Shown here piece after piece: positions 11,099 through 20,275 of a stretch of DNA of 64,000 nucleotides (its first letter is position 1; every line of letters begins with the position of its first letter). The translations under genes and the position numbers were made by a program. This DNA comes from an uncultured Dyadobacter sp. (GTDB taxonomy: Bacteria; Bacteroidota; Bacteroidia; Cytophagales; Spirosomataceae). Where the stretch lies: positions 1 through 64,000 of the forward strand of contig NZ_CAMLSE010000028.1 in NCBI RefSeq assembly GCF_946482605.1, given 5' to 3'. The notes beneath the pieces are model-generated. The model worked only from the letters and a program-made list of their open reading frames with translations, was not told the origin of the DNA and did not search any database.

Positions 11099-13297
11099 AT
11101 GTCCGTTCACCTTTTAGGGATCAGGCACCATGGTCCGGGCTCGTCCCGCCACGTCCTGAATGCGCTGGAAACAATCCGGCCCGACATTGTGCTGATAGAA
11201 GGACCGCCGGAAGGTGAAGCCATGCTGTCGTGGACCATGCATACCGACATGCAACCACCGGTGGCCTTGCTGGCCTACGTCCCCGACAATCCACAACAAG
11301 CTGTATTCTACCCATTTACCATTCACAGTCCCGAATGGAACGCGATCCTGTACGCCCTGAATAACGGCGTGCCGGTACGTTTTATAGACATGCCGCTTGC
11401 GCACAGTTTTGCGATCGGGGCGCAGAAGGCACCCGAAAAAGACCTATCCGTACATCCCGACGAAACGATCCGCAGAAATCCAATCTCCTACCTCGCAGAA
11501 ATCGCGGGCTTCGACGATCCTGAGGAATGGTGGGAGCACCGTTTTGAAATAGCCCAACAACCCGGCGAAGTATTTGAAGCCGTTGCGGAAAGCATGACTG
11601 CGCTTCGACAGGCCCTTCCACCCCGCCCGGACCACCGCGAGGAGCTACGCGAGGCATTCATGCGGAAGGCCATCCGCGTCGCACAAAAGGAGCGCTTCGA
11701 GCGCATTGCGGTCGTATGCGGTGCGTGGCATGTACCCGCATTGACCACACTTCCCAAGCAAAAGGAAGACGACGCGCTCCTTAAAAATCTGCCGAAAAGC
11801 AAAGTAGAAACGACCTGGATCCCCTGGACCAACGACCGGATGTCTTTTGAAAGCGGTTATGGCGCCGGTGTGGAATCGCCCGGCTGGTACCGGCACCACT
11901 GGCTCCATCCCGACGACCAGGGCACGCTTTGGCTTACCCATACGGCCCGGGTTTTCCGCGAAAACCGCATGGATATTTCCTCGGCACACATCATCGAGGC
12001 CGTGCGGCTTGCAGGCGCTTTGGCCGGACTGCGCCAGCTCTCGAGGCCGGGCCTGAAAGAATTCAATGAAGCGACCGTTGCGGTGATGTGCATGGGTGAC
12101 GCTGTATTCATGAAGCTCATCTACCGCGAGCTGATCGTCGGGAAGGCCTTCGGCCAGATACCGGACGGGACGCCGCAGGTACCCCTGCAACGGAACCTGG
12201 ATCAGTTGGCGAAAAAATTCAGAATGAAAATACAGCCGGAGGAAAAGTTGCTGAAACTAGACCTCCGGGAAGAAAACGATTTGCAAAAAAGCATTCTTCT
12301 GCACAGGTTACAGCTATTGAACGTCGACTGGGGCACAATCGAGATCACAACCGGCAAAGGGACATTCAAGGAAGAATGGACGCTGCGCTGGTATCCTGAG
12401 CTGACGATCAACCTGCTTGAAAAAGCTCCCTGGGGGAATACGATCGAAGAGGCCGCGGGGAAGTACCTGGAAAGCAAAGCACGCCAATGCACAAGGCTGG
12501 ACGAGATTACGCCACTGGTTCAAAGCGCGATCCCTGCGGATTTACAGTCGGCCCTCGCCGCCGCAATGCGTAAAATGGACGAACTGGCCGCCAGCACTTC
12601 CGACATTTCCATGCTGATGGACGCCTTCAGTCCCCTCGCGCAGGTAAGCCGGTACGGCAACGTCAGGAAGACGGACCGGGACACGATCGAATTGATCATG
12701 ACCACCATTTTCTACCGGATCACGGCCGGCCTACCGGCTGGCTGCACAGGAATCGACGACGACCAGGCCACTGTCATGACCGATAAGATCCGTGAAGTTA
12801 ACCGATCGGTGCAAATGCTCGAAAATCCGGCGCTGAGGGAAGCCTGGACCGAGACGATGTACCTGGTTTTCAAGTCCGACCGGAGTGCGCCGCTGATACA
12901 AGGCTACTGCTGTAAGGCGCTGTACGACAGCCGGGTATTGGATATGGAAGCGACATTTAATGCATTCTCCAGAGCATTATCAGTCAACAACGAGCCGTCC
13001 GCTTCCGCCAACTGGCTGGAAGGTTTTCTGAAAGATGCCGCCACGGTGCTGATACTGGATGATGTGATCTGGAATGTGGTAAATGAATGGCTGCAATCGC
13101 TGGAAGACGACATGTTCCTGCAAGTAGTGCCATTGCTGCGACGCACCTTCGCCACTTTCAGTAATGTAGAAAAAAACAAGATCGCCGGGCGTGCTAAACA
13201 GGGCAAAGCCGGAGTTTCCGTCGCTCAGAAACTGGATATAGATCACGAAAGGGCGGCAAAGGTGCTGCCGATGCTGCAAATGCTGATGGGCTTTTAA
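11099..13297 (+). CDS. DUF5682 protein with a TraB/TIKI/ChaN-like N-terminal domain
   Basis: A 732-residue cytoplasmic protein. The first 220 residues carry a pattern resembling the TraB/TIKI/EreA-ChaN hydrolase group: GIRHHGPGSS (7-16), a glutamate in LIEGPPEGE (32-40), and a second G-x-x-H motif CGAWHVPAL (207-215, H211). The domain assignment is my inference from these motifs. If right, the protein may be a metal-dependent hydrolase or peptidase. The C-terminal 450 residues are helical, with no domain I know. It lies between the MoxR ATPase (43 bp upstream) and the VWA protein (11 bp downstream), so it is probably a substrate, partner or effector of that machine. There is no signal peptide and no membrane helix. 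Confidence 0.85.
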   Translation: MSVHLLGIRHHGPGSSRHVLNALETIRPDIVLIEGPPEGEAMLSWTMHTDMQPPVALLAYVPDNPQQAVFYPFTIHSPEWNAILYALNNGVPVRFIDMPLAHSFAIGAQKAPEKDLSVHPDETIRRNPISYLAEIAGFDDPEEWWEHRFEIAQQPGEVFEAVAESMTALRQALPPRPDHREELREAFMRKAIRVAQKERFERIAVVCGAWHVPALTTLPKQKEDDALLKNLPKSKVETTWIPWTNDRMSFESGYGAGVESPGWYRHHWLHPDDQGTLWLTHTARVFRENRMDISSAHIIEAVRLAGALAGLRQLSRPGLKEFNEATVAVMCMGDAVFMKLIYRELIVGKAFGQIPDGTPQVPLQRNLDQLAKKFRMKIQPEEKLLKLDLREENDLQKSILLHRLQLLNVDWGTIEITTGKGTFKEEWTLRWYPELTINLLEKAPWGNTIEEAAGKYLESKARQCTRLDEITPLVQSAIPADLQSALAAAMRKMDELAASTSDISMLMDAFSPLAQVSRYGNVRKTDRDTIELIMTTIFYRITAGLPAGCTGIDDDQATVMTDKIREVNRSVQMLENPALREAWTETMYLVFKSDRSAPLIQGYCCKALYDSRVLDMEATFNAFSRALSVNNEPSASANWLEGFLKDAATVLILDDVIWNVVNEWLQSLEDDMFLQVVPLLRRTFATFSNVEKNKIAGRAKQGKAGVSVAQKLDIDHERAAKVLPMLQMLMGF

Positions 13298-13308
13298 AGT
13301 AGAACCGA

Positions 13309-14439
13309 ATGGAAAACAATGCCGTAAAAAGATGGCGTCTCGTACTGGGCAAGGAAACGCAGGACGAGCTGGAATATACGCTCACCAAAGAAGAGGCGGG
13401 TATCGACCGTACATTGGAGGCACTCTATAACTCCGAACGCAAAGGCGGCCTGGGCGCTTCCTCGCCCAATGTATCACGCTGGCTGGGCGACATCCGTGAG
13501 TATTTCCCGACGTCGGTCGTAAAGGTCATGCAGCAGGATGCATTGAAACGCCTCAAACTCACGTCCATGCTTACCGAGCCGGAAATGTTGGAAACCATTG
13601 TGCCGGATATCCAGCTGGTAGCGAATCTGATGACGCTGGGTAAACTCATTCCCGAAAAAACCAAATCCACCGCCCGTGAAGTGATACGTAAGGTAGTGGA
13701 CCAACTGATACAAAAACTTTCCGGCCCGACCCAGCAGGCCATTACCGGCAGCCTCAACCGTGCTGCACGCAATGCGCGACCCAAGCATAACGAGATCAAC
13801 TGGCCCGAAACCATTCGCAAAAATCTCAAACATTACCAGCCCGATTATCAGACCATTATCCCGGAGACGAGGATCGGCTATGGCAAAAAGCGCAGGGCAT
13901 TGAAGGACGTGATCCTGTGCATCGATCAGAGCGGCTCGATGGGTACGTCCGTCATTTACTCAGGTATTTTCGGTTCGGTAATGGCATCGATGCCCGCGGT
14001 ACGCACCAAAATGGTCGTTTTCGACACCGCCGTCGCGGATCTTACCGAGGAACTGACCGACCCGGTAGACCTGCTGTTCGGTGTACAGCTCGGCGGCGGA
14101 ACCGACATTCATAAGGCGCTGACTTATTGCCAGCAGTTGGTTACCCGACCCCTCGACACCGTGCTCGTGCTCATCAGTGACCTCTACGAGGGAGGTAACG
14201 AGGTGGAAATGCGAAAAAAAGCAGCTCAGCTGGCCGACTCCGGCGTCCAGGTTATCACCTTGCTGGCCCTGAACAACGAAGGAGCGCCTTTTTACGACCA
14301 TCAGAATGCAGCCTTCTTCGCCAGCCTGGGCATACCCGTTTTCGCCTGTTCGCCCGATCAGTTCCCCGACCTCATGGCCACCGCATTGAGCAAACAGGAT
14401 ATTGCCGCCTGGGCAGGTTCGCATGACATAAAAATTTAA
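13309..14439 (+). CDS. VWA domain protein, CoxE-like
   Basis: A 376-residue protein with a helical N-terminal half and a C-terminal von Willebrand factor A domain (about 198-365). The metal-ion-dependent adhesion site is intact: DQSGS (206-210, D-x-S-x-S), a threonine in LGGGTDIHKAL, and an aspartate in VLISDLYEGG. Such VWA proteins bind the MoxR ATPase and a client. It is the last gene of the five-gene cluster and ends 16 bp before the convergent stop of the PP2C gene, with no visible hairpin terminator. Together with MoxR, DUF5682, DUF5691 and SWIM it forms what looks like one functional unit. Confidence 0.93.
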   Translation: MENNAVKRWRLVLGKETQDELEYTLTKEEAGIDRTLEALYNSERKGGLGASSPNVSRWLGDIREYFPTSVVKVMQQDALKRLKLTSMLTEPEMLETIVPDIQLVANLMTLGKLIPEKTKSTAREVIRKVVDQLIQKLSGPTQQAITGSLNRAARNARPKHNEINWPETIRKNLKHYQPDYQTIIPETRIGYGKKRRALKDVILCIDQSGSMGTSVIYSGIFGSVMASMPAVRTKMVVFDTAVADLTEELTDPVDLLFGVQLGGGTDIHKALTYCQQLVTRPLDTVLVLISDLYEGGNEVEMRKKAAQLADSGVQVITLLALNNEGAPFYDHQNAAFFASLGIPVFACSPDQFPDLMATALSKQDIAAWAGSHDIKI

Positions 14440-14455
14440 CGCCGTCAACCGCTAA

Positions 14456-15643
14456 TCATACCTCACCGGGCAAGTACCGCATCGACAGCATGGTGATGTC
14501 GTCAAACTGATTGGCGGCACCTATGAAATCGATCAGGCTCGCCAGGGTCGCTTCATTCATTTCCTTAGCGGCAACTTTGGTAGATCCGTCCCCGGTTTTG
14601 AAAAAGTCGATCAGATAGTTCAGCCCGTAACGCGCACCGGTGAGGTTGTTCGCATCGGTCACACCGTCTGTATAAAGTACAAATTTGTCACCCGGGTTTA
14701 ACTGGAAACTGTGCGATTCATACACGAATGTACTGTCGAAGCACAGTGCCATACCGCCTTGCTTTTTAATCAGCTCCACATCCCCGTTGGCCCTGATAAC
14801 GAGCGGCGGCTCATGTCCGGCATCTACATACTCCACCACCCCGGTTTTGACATTCAGGATACACACAAAGGCGGTAACGAACATAAATGAGGTGTTATCC
14901 TCGCTCAAAAATTCGTTGATGATCTTCACTTTATCGCAGATCGTGTCGTCATTCCGGTTGGAGAACTGACTTTTGAAAATAGCTTTACAAATAGCCATGA
15001 ACAGCGCGGCCGGGATGCCCTTGTCGGAAACATCGCCGATCATGAAGAACAGCCGCTCGGAATCCATCATAAAATAATCATACAAATCACCACCTACTAC
15101 TTTGGCGGGGTGAATGAATGCATGGAGATCTACCCCGGCTTTCGCAATGTTTGCCGGAACCGTCTTGGGCAGCATTGAACTTTGGATCTCCTTCGCCACG
15201 CTGAGGTCGTTCTGGATCGCGATGAGCTGTTGCCTGCCTTTTTCCAGATTGGCCAGCATTTCAATGTGTTCGACCGTTTTACTGATCGTAATTTCCAGAT
15301 CCTCGAAGTTCACGGGCTTCGTCACAAAATCGAATGCACCGCGGTTCATAGCCGTACGGATGTTGTCCATATCCCCGTAAGCCGACACCATGATCGCTTT
15401 CAGCAGCGGGTTTTGCTTCTCATTGATCTTAGACAAGAAAGTCAGCCCATCCATGCCCGGCATATTGATATCCGAAAGGATAAGCGCTATATCCTCAGCT
15501 TCCTCCAGTTTAGCCAACGCCTCGGTACCGTTGTTCGCAAAAACGAACTCGTACTTTTTATCCCTGATCTGTTTTCTGAATAACTGGGAAATGAGCATTT
15601 CCATGTCCTGCTCATCGTCCACGCTTAAAATCTTGATTGCCAT
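14456..15643 (-). CDS. Response regulator fused to PP2C/SpoIIE-type serine phosphatase (RsbU-like)
   Basis: A 395-residue cytoplasmic protein in two parts. Residues 1-125 are a CheY-like receiver (acidic pair in VDDEQD, phosphoacceptor D58 in SDINMPGMDG, conserved lysine in TKPV). Residues about 145-395 are a PP2C phosphatase of the SpoIIE/RsbU kind with metal-binding aspartates in VGGDLYDY and GDVSDKG. Such enzymes dephosphorylate STAS-domain anti-anti-sigma factors when the receiver is phosphorylated. Two STAS proteins and an RsbW-like kinase are encoded 14-18 kb upstream in the same co-directional block, and histidine kinase genes lie directly upstream, so input and output partners are all at hand. 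It is the last gene of the block. Confidence 0.93.
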   Translation of the reverse strand: MAIKILSVDDEQDMEMLISQLFRKQIRDKKYEFVFANNGTEALAKLEEAEDIALILSDINMPGMDGLTFLSKINEKQNPLLKAIMVSAYGDMDNIRTAMNRGAFDFVTKPVNFEDLEITISKTVEHIEMLANLEKGRQQLIAIQNDLSVAKEIQSSMLPKTVPANIAKAGVDLHAFIHPAKVVGGDLYDYFMMDSERLFFMIGDVSDKGIPAALFMAICKAIFKSQFSNRNDDTICDKVKIINEFLSEDNTSFMFVTAFVCILNVKTGVVEYVDAGHEPPLVIRANGDVELIKKQGGMALCFDSTFVYESHSFQLNPGDKFVLYTDGVTDANNLTGARYGLNYLIDFFKTGDGSTKVAAKEMNEATLASLIDFIGAANQFDDITMLSMRYLPGEV

Positions 15644-15685
15644 TATGATATGATTGAATGATTTTTCAAATTCTTTGATAAAAGC

Positions 15686-16522
15686 CTAAGCCGGGATCAC
15701 GATCCGGAACTCCGTGCGTTCGCCGGGAACAGAAGTGACGCCGATCTGCCCTTTGTGCGTCTCCACAATGCTGGAATAGGTAAGCGAGAGGCCCAGTCCC
15801 GTGCCTTTGCCTTGCGGCTTGGTAGTAAAAAAAGGCAGGAAAAGTTTGGAAACGATATCTTCCGGTATCCCTATTCCATTGTCGCTGATCCGTATTTCCA
15901 CCTCATTCGCTTCCCGATGCGTGGTTACTTCGATCACCGGTTCGTAGGCCAGGTCGCCCCGCTTTCGCCGCTCGTTTACCGCATAGCAGGCATTATTGAC
16001 CAGGTTTACGACTACCCTGCCGAATTCGCCTTTTGCAATGGATACTTCGCCCACAGCCGGGTCCAGGTGATAGGCCAGTGTTACATTAAACTCCTTGTCC
16101 TCCGCCCGCACGCTCTGATAGGCAAGTTTGCTGTATTCTTCGAGCAGCAGGTTGAGTTCCACGGGCTCCATGACGATACCATCGGCGCGACTTTGCGAAA
16201 GCATTCCCTGGATGATCCGCTCGATCCGCTTGCCATTTTCATTGATTTTCAACAGGTTCTGAGCAAGTGTATCGAGCAGTTCCTTTTCGTCGGCTATATC
16301 ATCCTCATTCAGCTCTCCCAGCTCTTTCTCTACGATCTCCTTCATTTCATCGATCAGGCCCTGCGAGAGGCGCGAGAAGTTGTTGACAAAGCTGACAGGG
16401 TTTTTGATCTCATGCAGAATCCCTGCACTCAGCTGGCCAATCTCCGCAAGCCGGTTGAGTTCGATGATCTTCTGCTGGTAGACTTCAATGTCCTTATCGG
16501 TAGTTTCTGGCCCCATATGCAC
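15686..16522 (-). CDS. Soluble sensor histidine kinase
   Basis: A 278-residue kinase with no membrane segment. A short coiled-coil start leads to the H-box [20 protein letters not shown] with phosphoacceptor H37. The ATPase domain has an N-box ([13 protein letters not shown]), G1 ([10 protein letters not shown]) and G2 (GKGTGLGLS). It ends 42 bp before the ATG of the receiver-PP2C gene and starts 12 bp after the stop of the large propeller sensor. It is the most likely kinase for D58 of the PP2C protein. Because it has a good histidine while the upstream propeller sensor has lost its own, the two may form a mixed kinase in which the large protein senses and this one carries the phosphate. That last step is inference. 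Confidence 0.92.
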   Translation of the reverse strand: MHMGPETTDKDIEVYQQKIIELNRLAEIGQLSAGILHEIKNPVSFVNNFSRLSQGLIDEMKEIVEKELGELNEDDIADEKELLDTLAQNLLKINENGKRIERIIQGMLSQSRADGIVMEPVELNLLLEEYSKLAYQSVRAEDKEFNVTLAYHLDPAVGEVSIAKGEFGRVVVNLVNNACYAVNERRKRGDLAYEPVIEVTTHREANEVEIRISDNGIGIPEDIVSKLFLPFFTTKPQGKGTGLGLSLTYSSIVETHKGQIGVTSVPGERTEFRIVIPA

Positions 16523-16534
16523 GGCTGTTTAAGG

Positions 16535-19500
16535 TTATATAGCGATTTTAGCAGATTCGGTTACGACAGGGAGGACGATTTCCACTTCGGTAAACTCGCC
16601 TTCTTTCGAGTGCATGCTGATCCGCCCTTTATGGTATTCAATGATATCTTTGCTCATATAAAGGCCCAGTCCGGTTCCCTTGGATGTGGGTTTGGTAGTA
16701 AAAAAAGGATTGAAGAGCTGCTCAACTTCTTTGGGTGGTATTCCCTTTCCATTATCCCTGATACGTATACAAACGCCCCCTTCCAGCAGCCAGCTGCTTA
16801 CATTCAGCCGGGGTTCGAAGGTCGGGTCGGTCCTGGCCTTTTCTATCAATGCGTAGCAGGCATTGCTGATCAGGTTGGTTAATACCTGGGCAAACTCGAA
16901 TGGCAGCAGGCTCACTTTCACCCCGGCCGGATTGAGCGAAAACGTCATATCCACATTGCTTCCCTTGTATTCATTCAGTATCTCCTGTAAAGCGGACCGC
17001 GCTTTCGATTCCAGGAACGGGTTGAGCTCCGTGGTGAAAAATTCCGTCGACTTCCCTTTCAGCAGCTTCTGCATATCTTTCACGATCCGCGTGGTACTGT
17101 TGCCATGCTCATAGATCTTTTCGAGGTTTTTACGCAGCATATCCAGTCCGCTTTCCAGGTCGTCCCTTTCGTCTTCGCTAAGTGTTTCGGTATGCTTGTC
17201 CGTCACTTCGGTGATCTCCGTCAGCAGCTTGCCCGACGACTGCGAGAAGTTGTTGATATAATTGAGCGGGTTCAGAATGCGGTCGACAATGCCTTTGGTG
17301 AGGCTACCCACCGATGCCAGCCGTTCCTGACGGATCAGTTCCTCCTGGGCCGATTTAAGGTTCGTCAGCGTATTTTCCAGATTTTCAAGAATATCCGTCT
17401 TGATATAGGCCGCAATCAAATGCTCTTTAAGGTTGCGTACCATGATAAAATCCCGCTCGACAAATGCGTTCTCATGGTCCGTATTTTCCAGCGTGATAAA
17501 GCTCTTGGCTTCGCCCTCTACCCGTATAATAATGGTGATCAGTGACTTTGGCGAATAGGCATCATTAATGGTGCTGTTCAGGTTTTCGTAGCGGAAATTG
17601 TTTTTAAGAAATATATCTTCAAAAATCTCCGTCCCGTTTTCCATATACCGCTGCTCGGCCTGGTCATAGCTCATCGTAACCCCTTCCAGCTCGTCGATGT
17701 CGATCCCGCCCGTAATGGCGATAAACTGATAGTTCCCTGTTGCACGGTTGTGGATCAAAGCGGAAGCGCTGTCGACGTTCTGGAAAAGACACAGCCGTTC
17801 GAGCACGAGCTGAAACAGTTTCCGGGTATTGACTTCGCTGTTAATAGCCTTCACAAAATCATCGATCCGTTCGAGCTGGTCGTTCGTGGCCGCCAGTTGT
17901 TCCGACTGCTGTTCCAGCTCTTCCTTCTGGCTCACTACTTCCTCGGTTCGTTCGTGGATGAGGTTTTCCAGGTTCCGGGTTCTTTTCAGCAAAAAACTCC
18001 TCCGTTGTTTGTTCAGAAAAAAGATACCCGCCGGAATCAGCAATGCATACAGTAAATAGGCCCACCAGCGCTGGTATAGTGGCGGGATCACGGTAAATGC
18101 GAATGAGGCTTCGGAGCTTTGGTTGTAGTAAATGTTCCTGGCCCTTACCCGGAAACGGTAATCTCCCGGCGGAATGTTCGTGTATTCTTTCTGATTCTTG
18201 GGCGACCACGAGCTCCACGTCTTGTCAAAATTTTCGAGATAGACCTGGTATTCCAGATTGTCCTGAGGGAGCATACTTGCCGCCGAAAACTCGAAGCTCA
18301 TGTCGTTGAACTGGTATGCAAGCCTCACCGGATCGCCGGCCGCGACGCTATCCGCATTCGCCGAACCGATGAAACCATCGGCCAATACCGTATCACCCTT
18401 CGCGGCGACCCGGCGGATAAATGCAGGAAAAGCCCGGGCATCGTCCTTACGCAGTTTGAGGTCATAGCGTATCAGTCCGTCGCTTCCACCAAACCACATC
18501 ACCTGACCGGCGTCCGGGTAGATCACATTGATATCCCGGTCCGAAAGCGGCAGGAAGGGCTTGATCACCTGCCGGAACTTTCCCTCGCCAGCTTTTTCAA
18601 ACCAGGTAATGAACCTCGAATCGCCGTTGGTGGTCCAGATGTTACCCGCCGCGTCGGCCACGAGTTCACCTCTCCATACCGAGGCGGTATCGTTACCCGC
18701 CAGGTTCTTATAGGGCTCAAAACGGTCGGTAGCGGCATTGTACCGGAAAATTCCATCCGGATTACTGGTAAGTATCCCGTCGCCGGTTTGAACAATGTGG
18801 TTGAGCAAAGGCGTCGGCAGGCCATGCGCCTGCGTGTAGCGCTTCACCGTAATGCCGTCGGCAGCGAGCCTGATGACACCTGCCGCCGGCGTTTCGAGCC
18901 AGGCATTCCCCTGGGCATCCTCGATGATCCGCTCTATTTGCCCGGTGATCCCCTTCACGCGCCGGATATGCCGGGAGCGCAGGTCCAGGATCTCCAAACC
19001 GTTTTCCAGTCCGGCATACAGGACATCCGGCTTCACTCCGGAAGCACATACCGCCAATGCAAATTCCGATGATAGCTGCGAAACCGACTTGTCGACCTGG
19101 AAAACCCCTTTGCTGGTAGCCACGTAAAGCGCCCCGTTAAGAACGGTCATCGACCATACCGCCAGCCGCACAGCCCTGACCGGATTAAAGATCTCTCCAT
19201 CCAGTACGTACAGTCCATTGCTCGTCCCGCAGTAAATGCGCCCGTCAAACCGGATCACATCGTTGATCTGGCCGCGCAGGTTATTATCCTCGTCATATTC
19301 GGTGATCGGCGAGGCGATGTCGAGTTGCGCAATCCCGTTGTTCATAGCCAGCCATATGTTCCCTGCTTTGTCCTGGATCCAGGCGTTGACACGCTCGTCC
19401 GTCAGCCGGTAATTTTCACTGATCACGCGGGCTACCGTGCCGCTCTGCGGATACACAAACACGATCTGGCCATCCTCCACCATCAGGGCCATGGTACCGT

Positions 19501-20275
19501 CGGCCAGTATCCGGGCCCCATAAAGTTCCTTGTTGGCCACAATGCGATTGGCCTCCTCGGAAAACCGTGTCAGCCGGCTGCCTTCCAGCCGGAAAATACC
19601 TTTGCTGCCCGTCAACACGATCATTTCTTCTCCTACCGGGAACAAGGAGGTCACATCGGGAAGCCCCTGTGGCCCATCAGCAGGAAAAATCGGACTAAAA
19701 ATACCCTCGTTGAAGGTGCAAAGTCCGGCCCCCTGCCTGAAAAGATATACATTGCCGTGCACATTGAAAGCTGCTGTAATGGGCCGGGGAGAGTCCCATT
19801 TCCGGAGCCGCTTTCCGTTCCAGAGAAAAATCTGCCGGCTTGCCACAAAGTAGATACCCTCGGTGGTTTCCAGGATCGTATTGATCGCGCCGAACCCTGA
19901 AATCTGGCGACTAATGGACCTGAACACGAGTTTGCCTGTCCTGTCTTTGGCCAGATAACCAAACTCGTCCTTTCCTCCTACCAGGATACGATCGGAACGG
20001 TCCGCGTGCAATGCCGACACCTTACTGATTTTCGCGGTAGGAATGGTTTTCCAAAAAACTCCGTCGTATTCCAGTACGCCCGCAAAATTGCCAAAATACA
20101 ATACGCCCTGGGAGTTGGCGGTCACTGCGAAATTCTGACTGTGCGCCTTATAATCGCGGGCGGAATACAGCCGCAGACCGGACGCAGCCAGGCGCGTATT
20201 ATCGACCAGACGCTGCGCCTGCACATGGTATGCGAAGCATAGAGCAGATAACCATATATATCGTAAATATCTCAT
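16535..20275 (-). CDS. Two-component regulator propeller sensor with degenerate H-box
   Basis: A 1246-residue sensor. Order of parts: signal peptide (1-21), a periplasmic beta-propeller array (about 30-640), a Y_Y_Y domain (about 655-730, ending YRFRVRARN), a transmembrane helix (737-753), a coiled coil, a GAF-like domain (about 808-960), and a kinase core. The H-box reads LTKGIVDRILNPLNYINNFS: the phosphoacceptor histidine is replaced by aspartate (D998), and the next residue is R instead of E. The ATPase domain keeps its N-box (LTNLISNACYALIEKA), G1 (IRDNGKGIPP) and G2 (SKGTGLGLY). Propeller sensors of this type in Bacteroidota usually sense polysaccharide fragments. The 5' end overlaps the transporter-HEAT gene by 4 bp. 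Confidence 0.93.
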   Translation of the reverse strand: MRYLRYIWLSALCFAYHVQAQRLVDNTRLAASGLRLYSARDYKAHSQNFAVTANSQGVLYFGNFAGVLEYDGVFWKTIPTAKISKVSALHADRSDRILVGGKDEFGYLAKDRTGKLVFRSISRQISGFGAINTILETTEGIYFVASRQIFLWNGKRLRKWDSPRPITAAFNVHGNVYLFRQGAGLCTFNEGIFSPIFPADGPQGLPDVTSLFPVGEEMIVLTGSKGIFRLEGSRLTRFSEEANRIVANKELYGARILADGTMALMVEDGQIVFVYPQSGTVARVISENYRLTDERVNAWIQDKAGNIWLAMNNGIAQLDIASPITEYDEDNNLRGQINDVIRFDGRIYCGTSNGLYVLDGEIFNPVRAVRLAVWSMTVLNGALYVATSKGVFQVDKSVSQLSSEFALAVCASGVKPDVLYAGLENGLEILDLRSRHIRRVKGITGQIERIIEDAQGNAWLETPAAGVIRLAADGITVKRYTQAHGLPTPLLNHIVQTGDGILTSNPDGIFRYNAATDRFEPYKNLAGNDTASVWRGELVADAAGNIWTTNGDSRFITWFEKAGEGKFRQVIKPFLPLSDRDINVIYPDAGQVMWFGGSDGLIRYDLKLRKDDARAFPAFIRRVAAKGDTVLADGFIGSANADSVAAGDPVRLAYQFNDMSFEFSAASMLPQDNLEYQVYLENFDKTWSSWSPKNQKEYTNIPPGDYRFRVRARNIYYNQSSEASFAFTVIPPLYQRWWAYLLYALLIPAGIFFLNKQRRSFLLKRTRNLENLIHERTEEVVSQKEELEQQSEQLAATNDQLERIDDFVKAINSEVNTRKLFQLVLERLCLFQNVDSASALIHNRATGNYQFIAITGGIDIDELEGVTMSYDQAEQRYMENGTEIFEDIFLKNNFRYENLNSTINDAYSPKSLITIIIRVEGEAKSFITLENTDHENAFVERDFIMVRNLKEHLIAAYIKTDILENLENTLTNLKSAQEELIRQERLASVGSLTKGIVDRILNPLNYINNFSQSSGKLLTEITEVTDKHTETLSEDERDDLESGLDMLRKNLEKIYEHGNSTTRIVKDMQKLLKGKSTEFFTTELNPFLESKARSALQEILNEYKGSNVDMTFSLNPAGVKVSLLPFEFAQVLTNLISNACYALIEKARTDPTFEPRLNVSSWLLEGGVCIRIRDNGKGIPPKEVEQLFNPFFTTKPTSKGTGLGLYMSKDIIEYHKGRISMHSKEGEFTEVEIVLPVVTESAKIAI

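Noticed and set aside
15755..16882. Plus-strand open frame of 375 codons opposite the histidine kinase
   Set aside because: It crosses the boundary of two real minus-strand kinase genes and shows no protein-like pattern.
18119..19072. Plus-strand open frame of 317 codons opposite the propeller sensor
   Set aside because: Opposite a repeated beta-propeller coding region; arginine/proline-rich translation typical of antisense frames.
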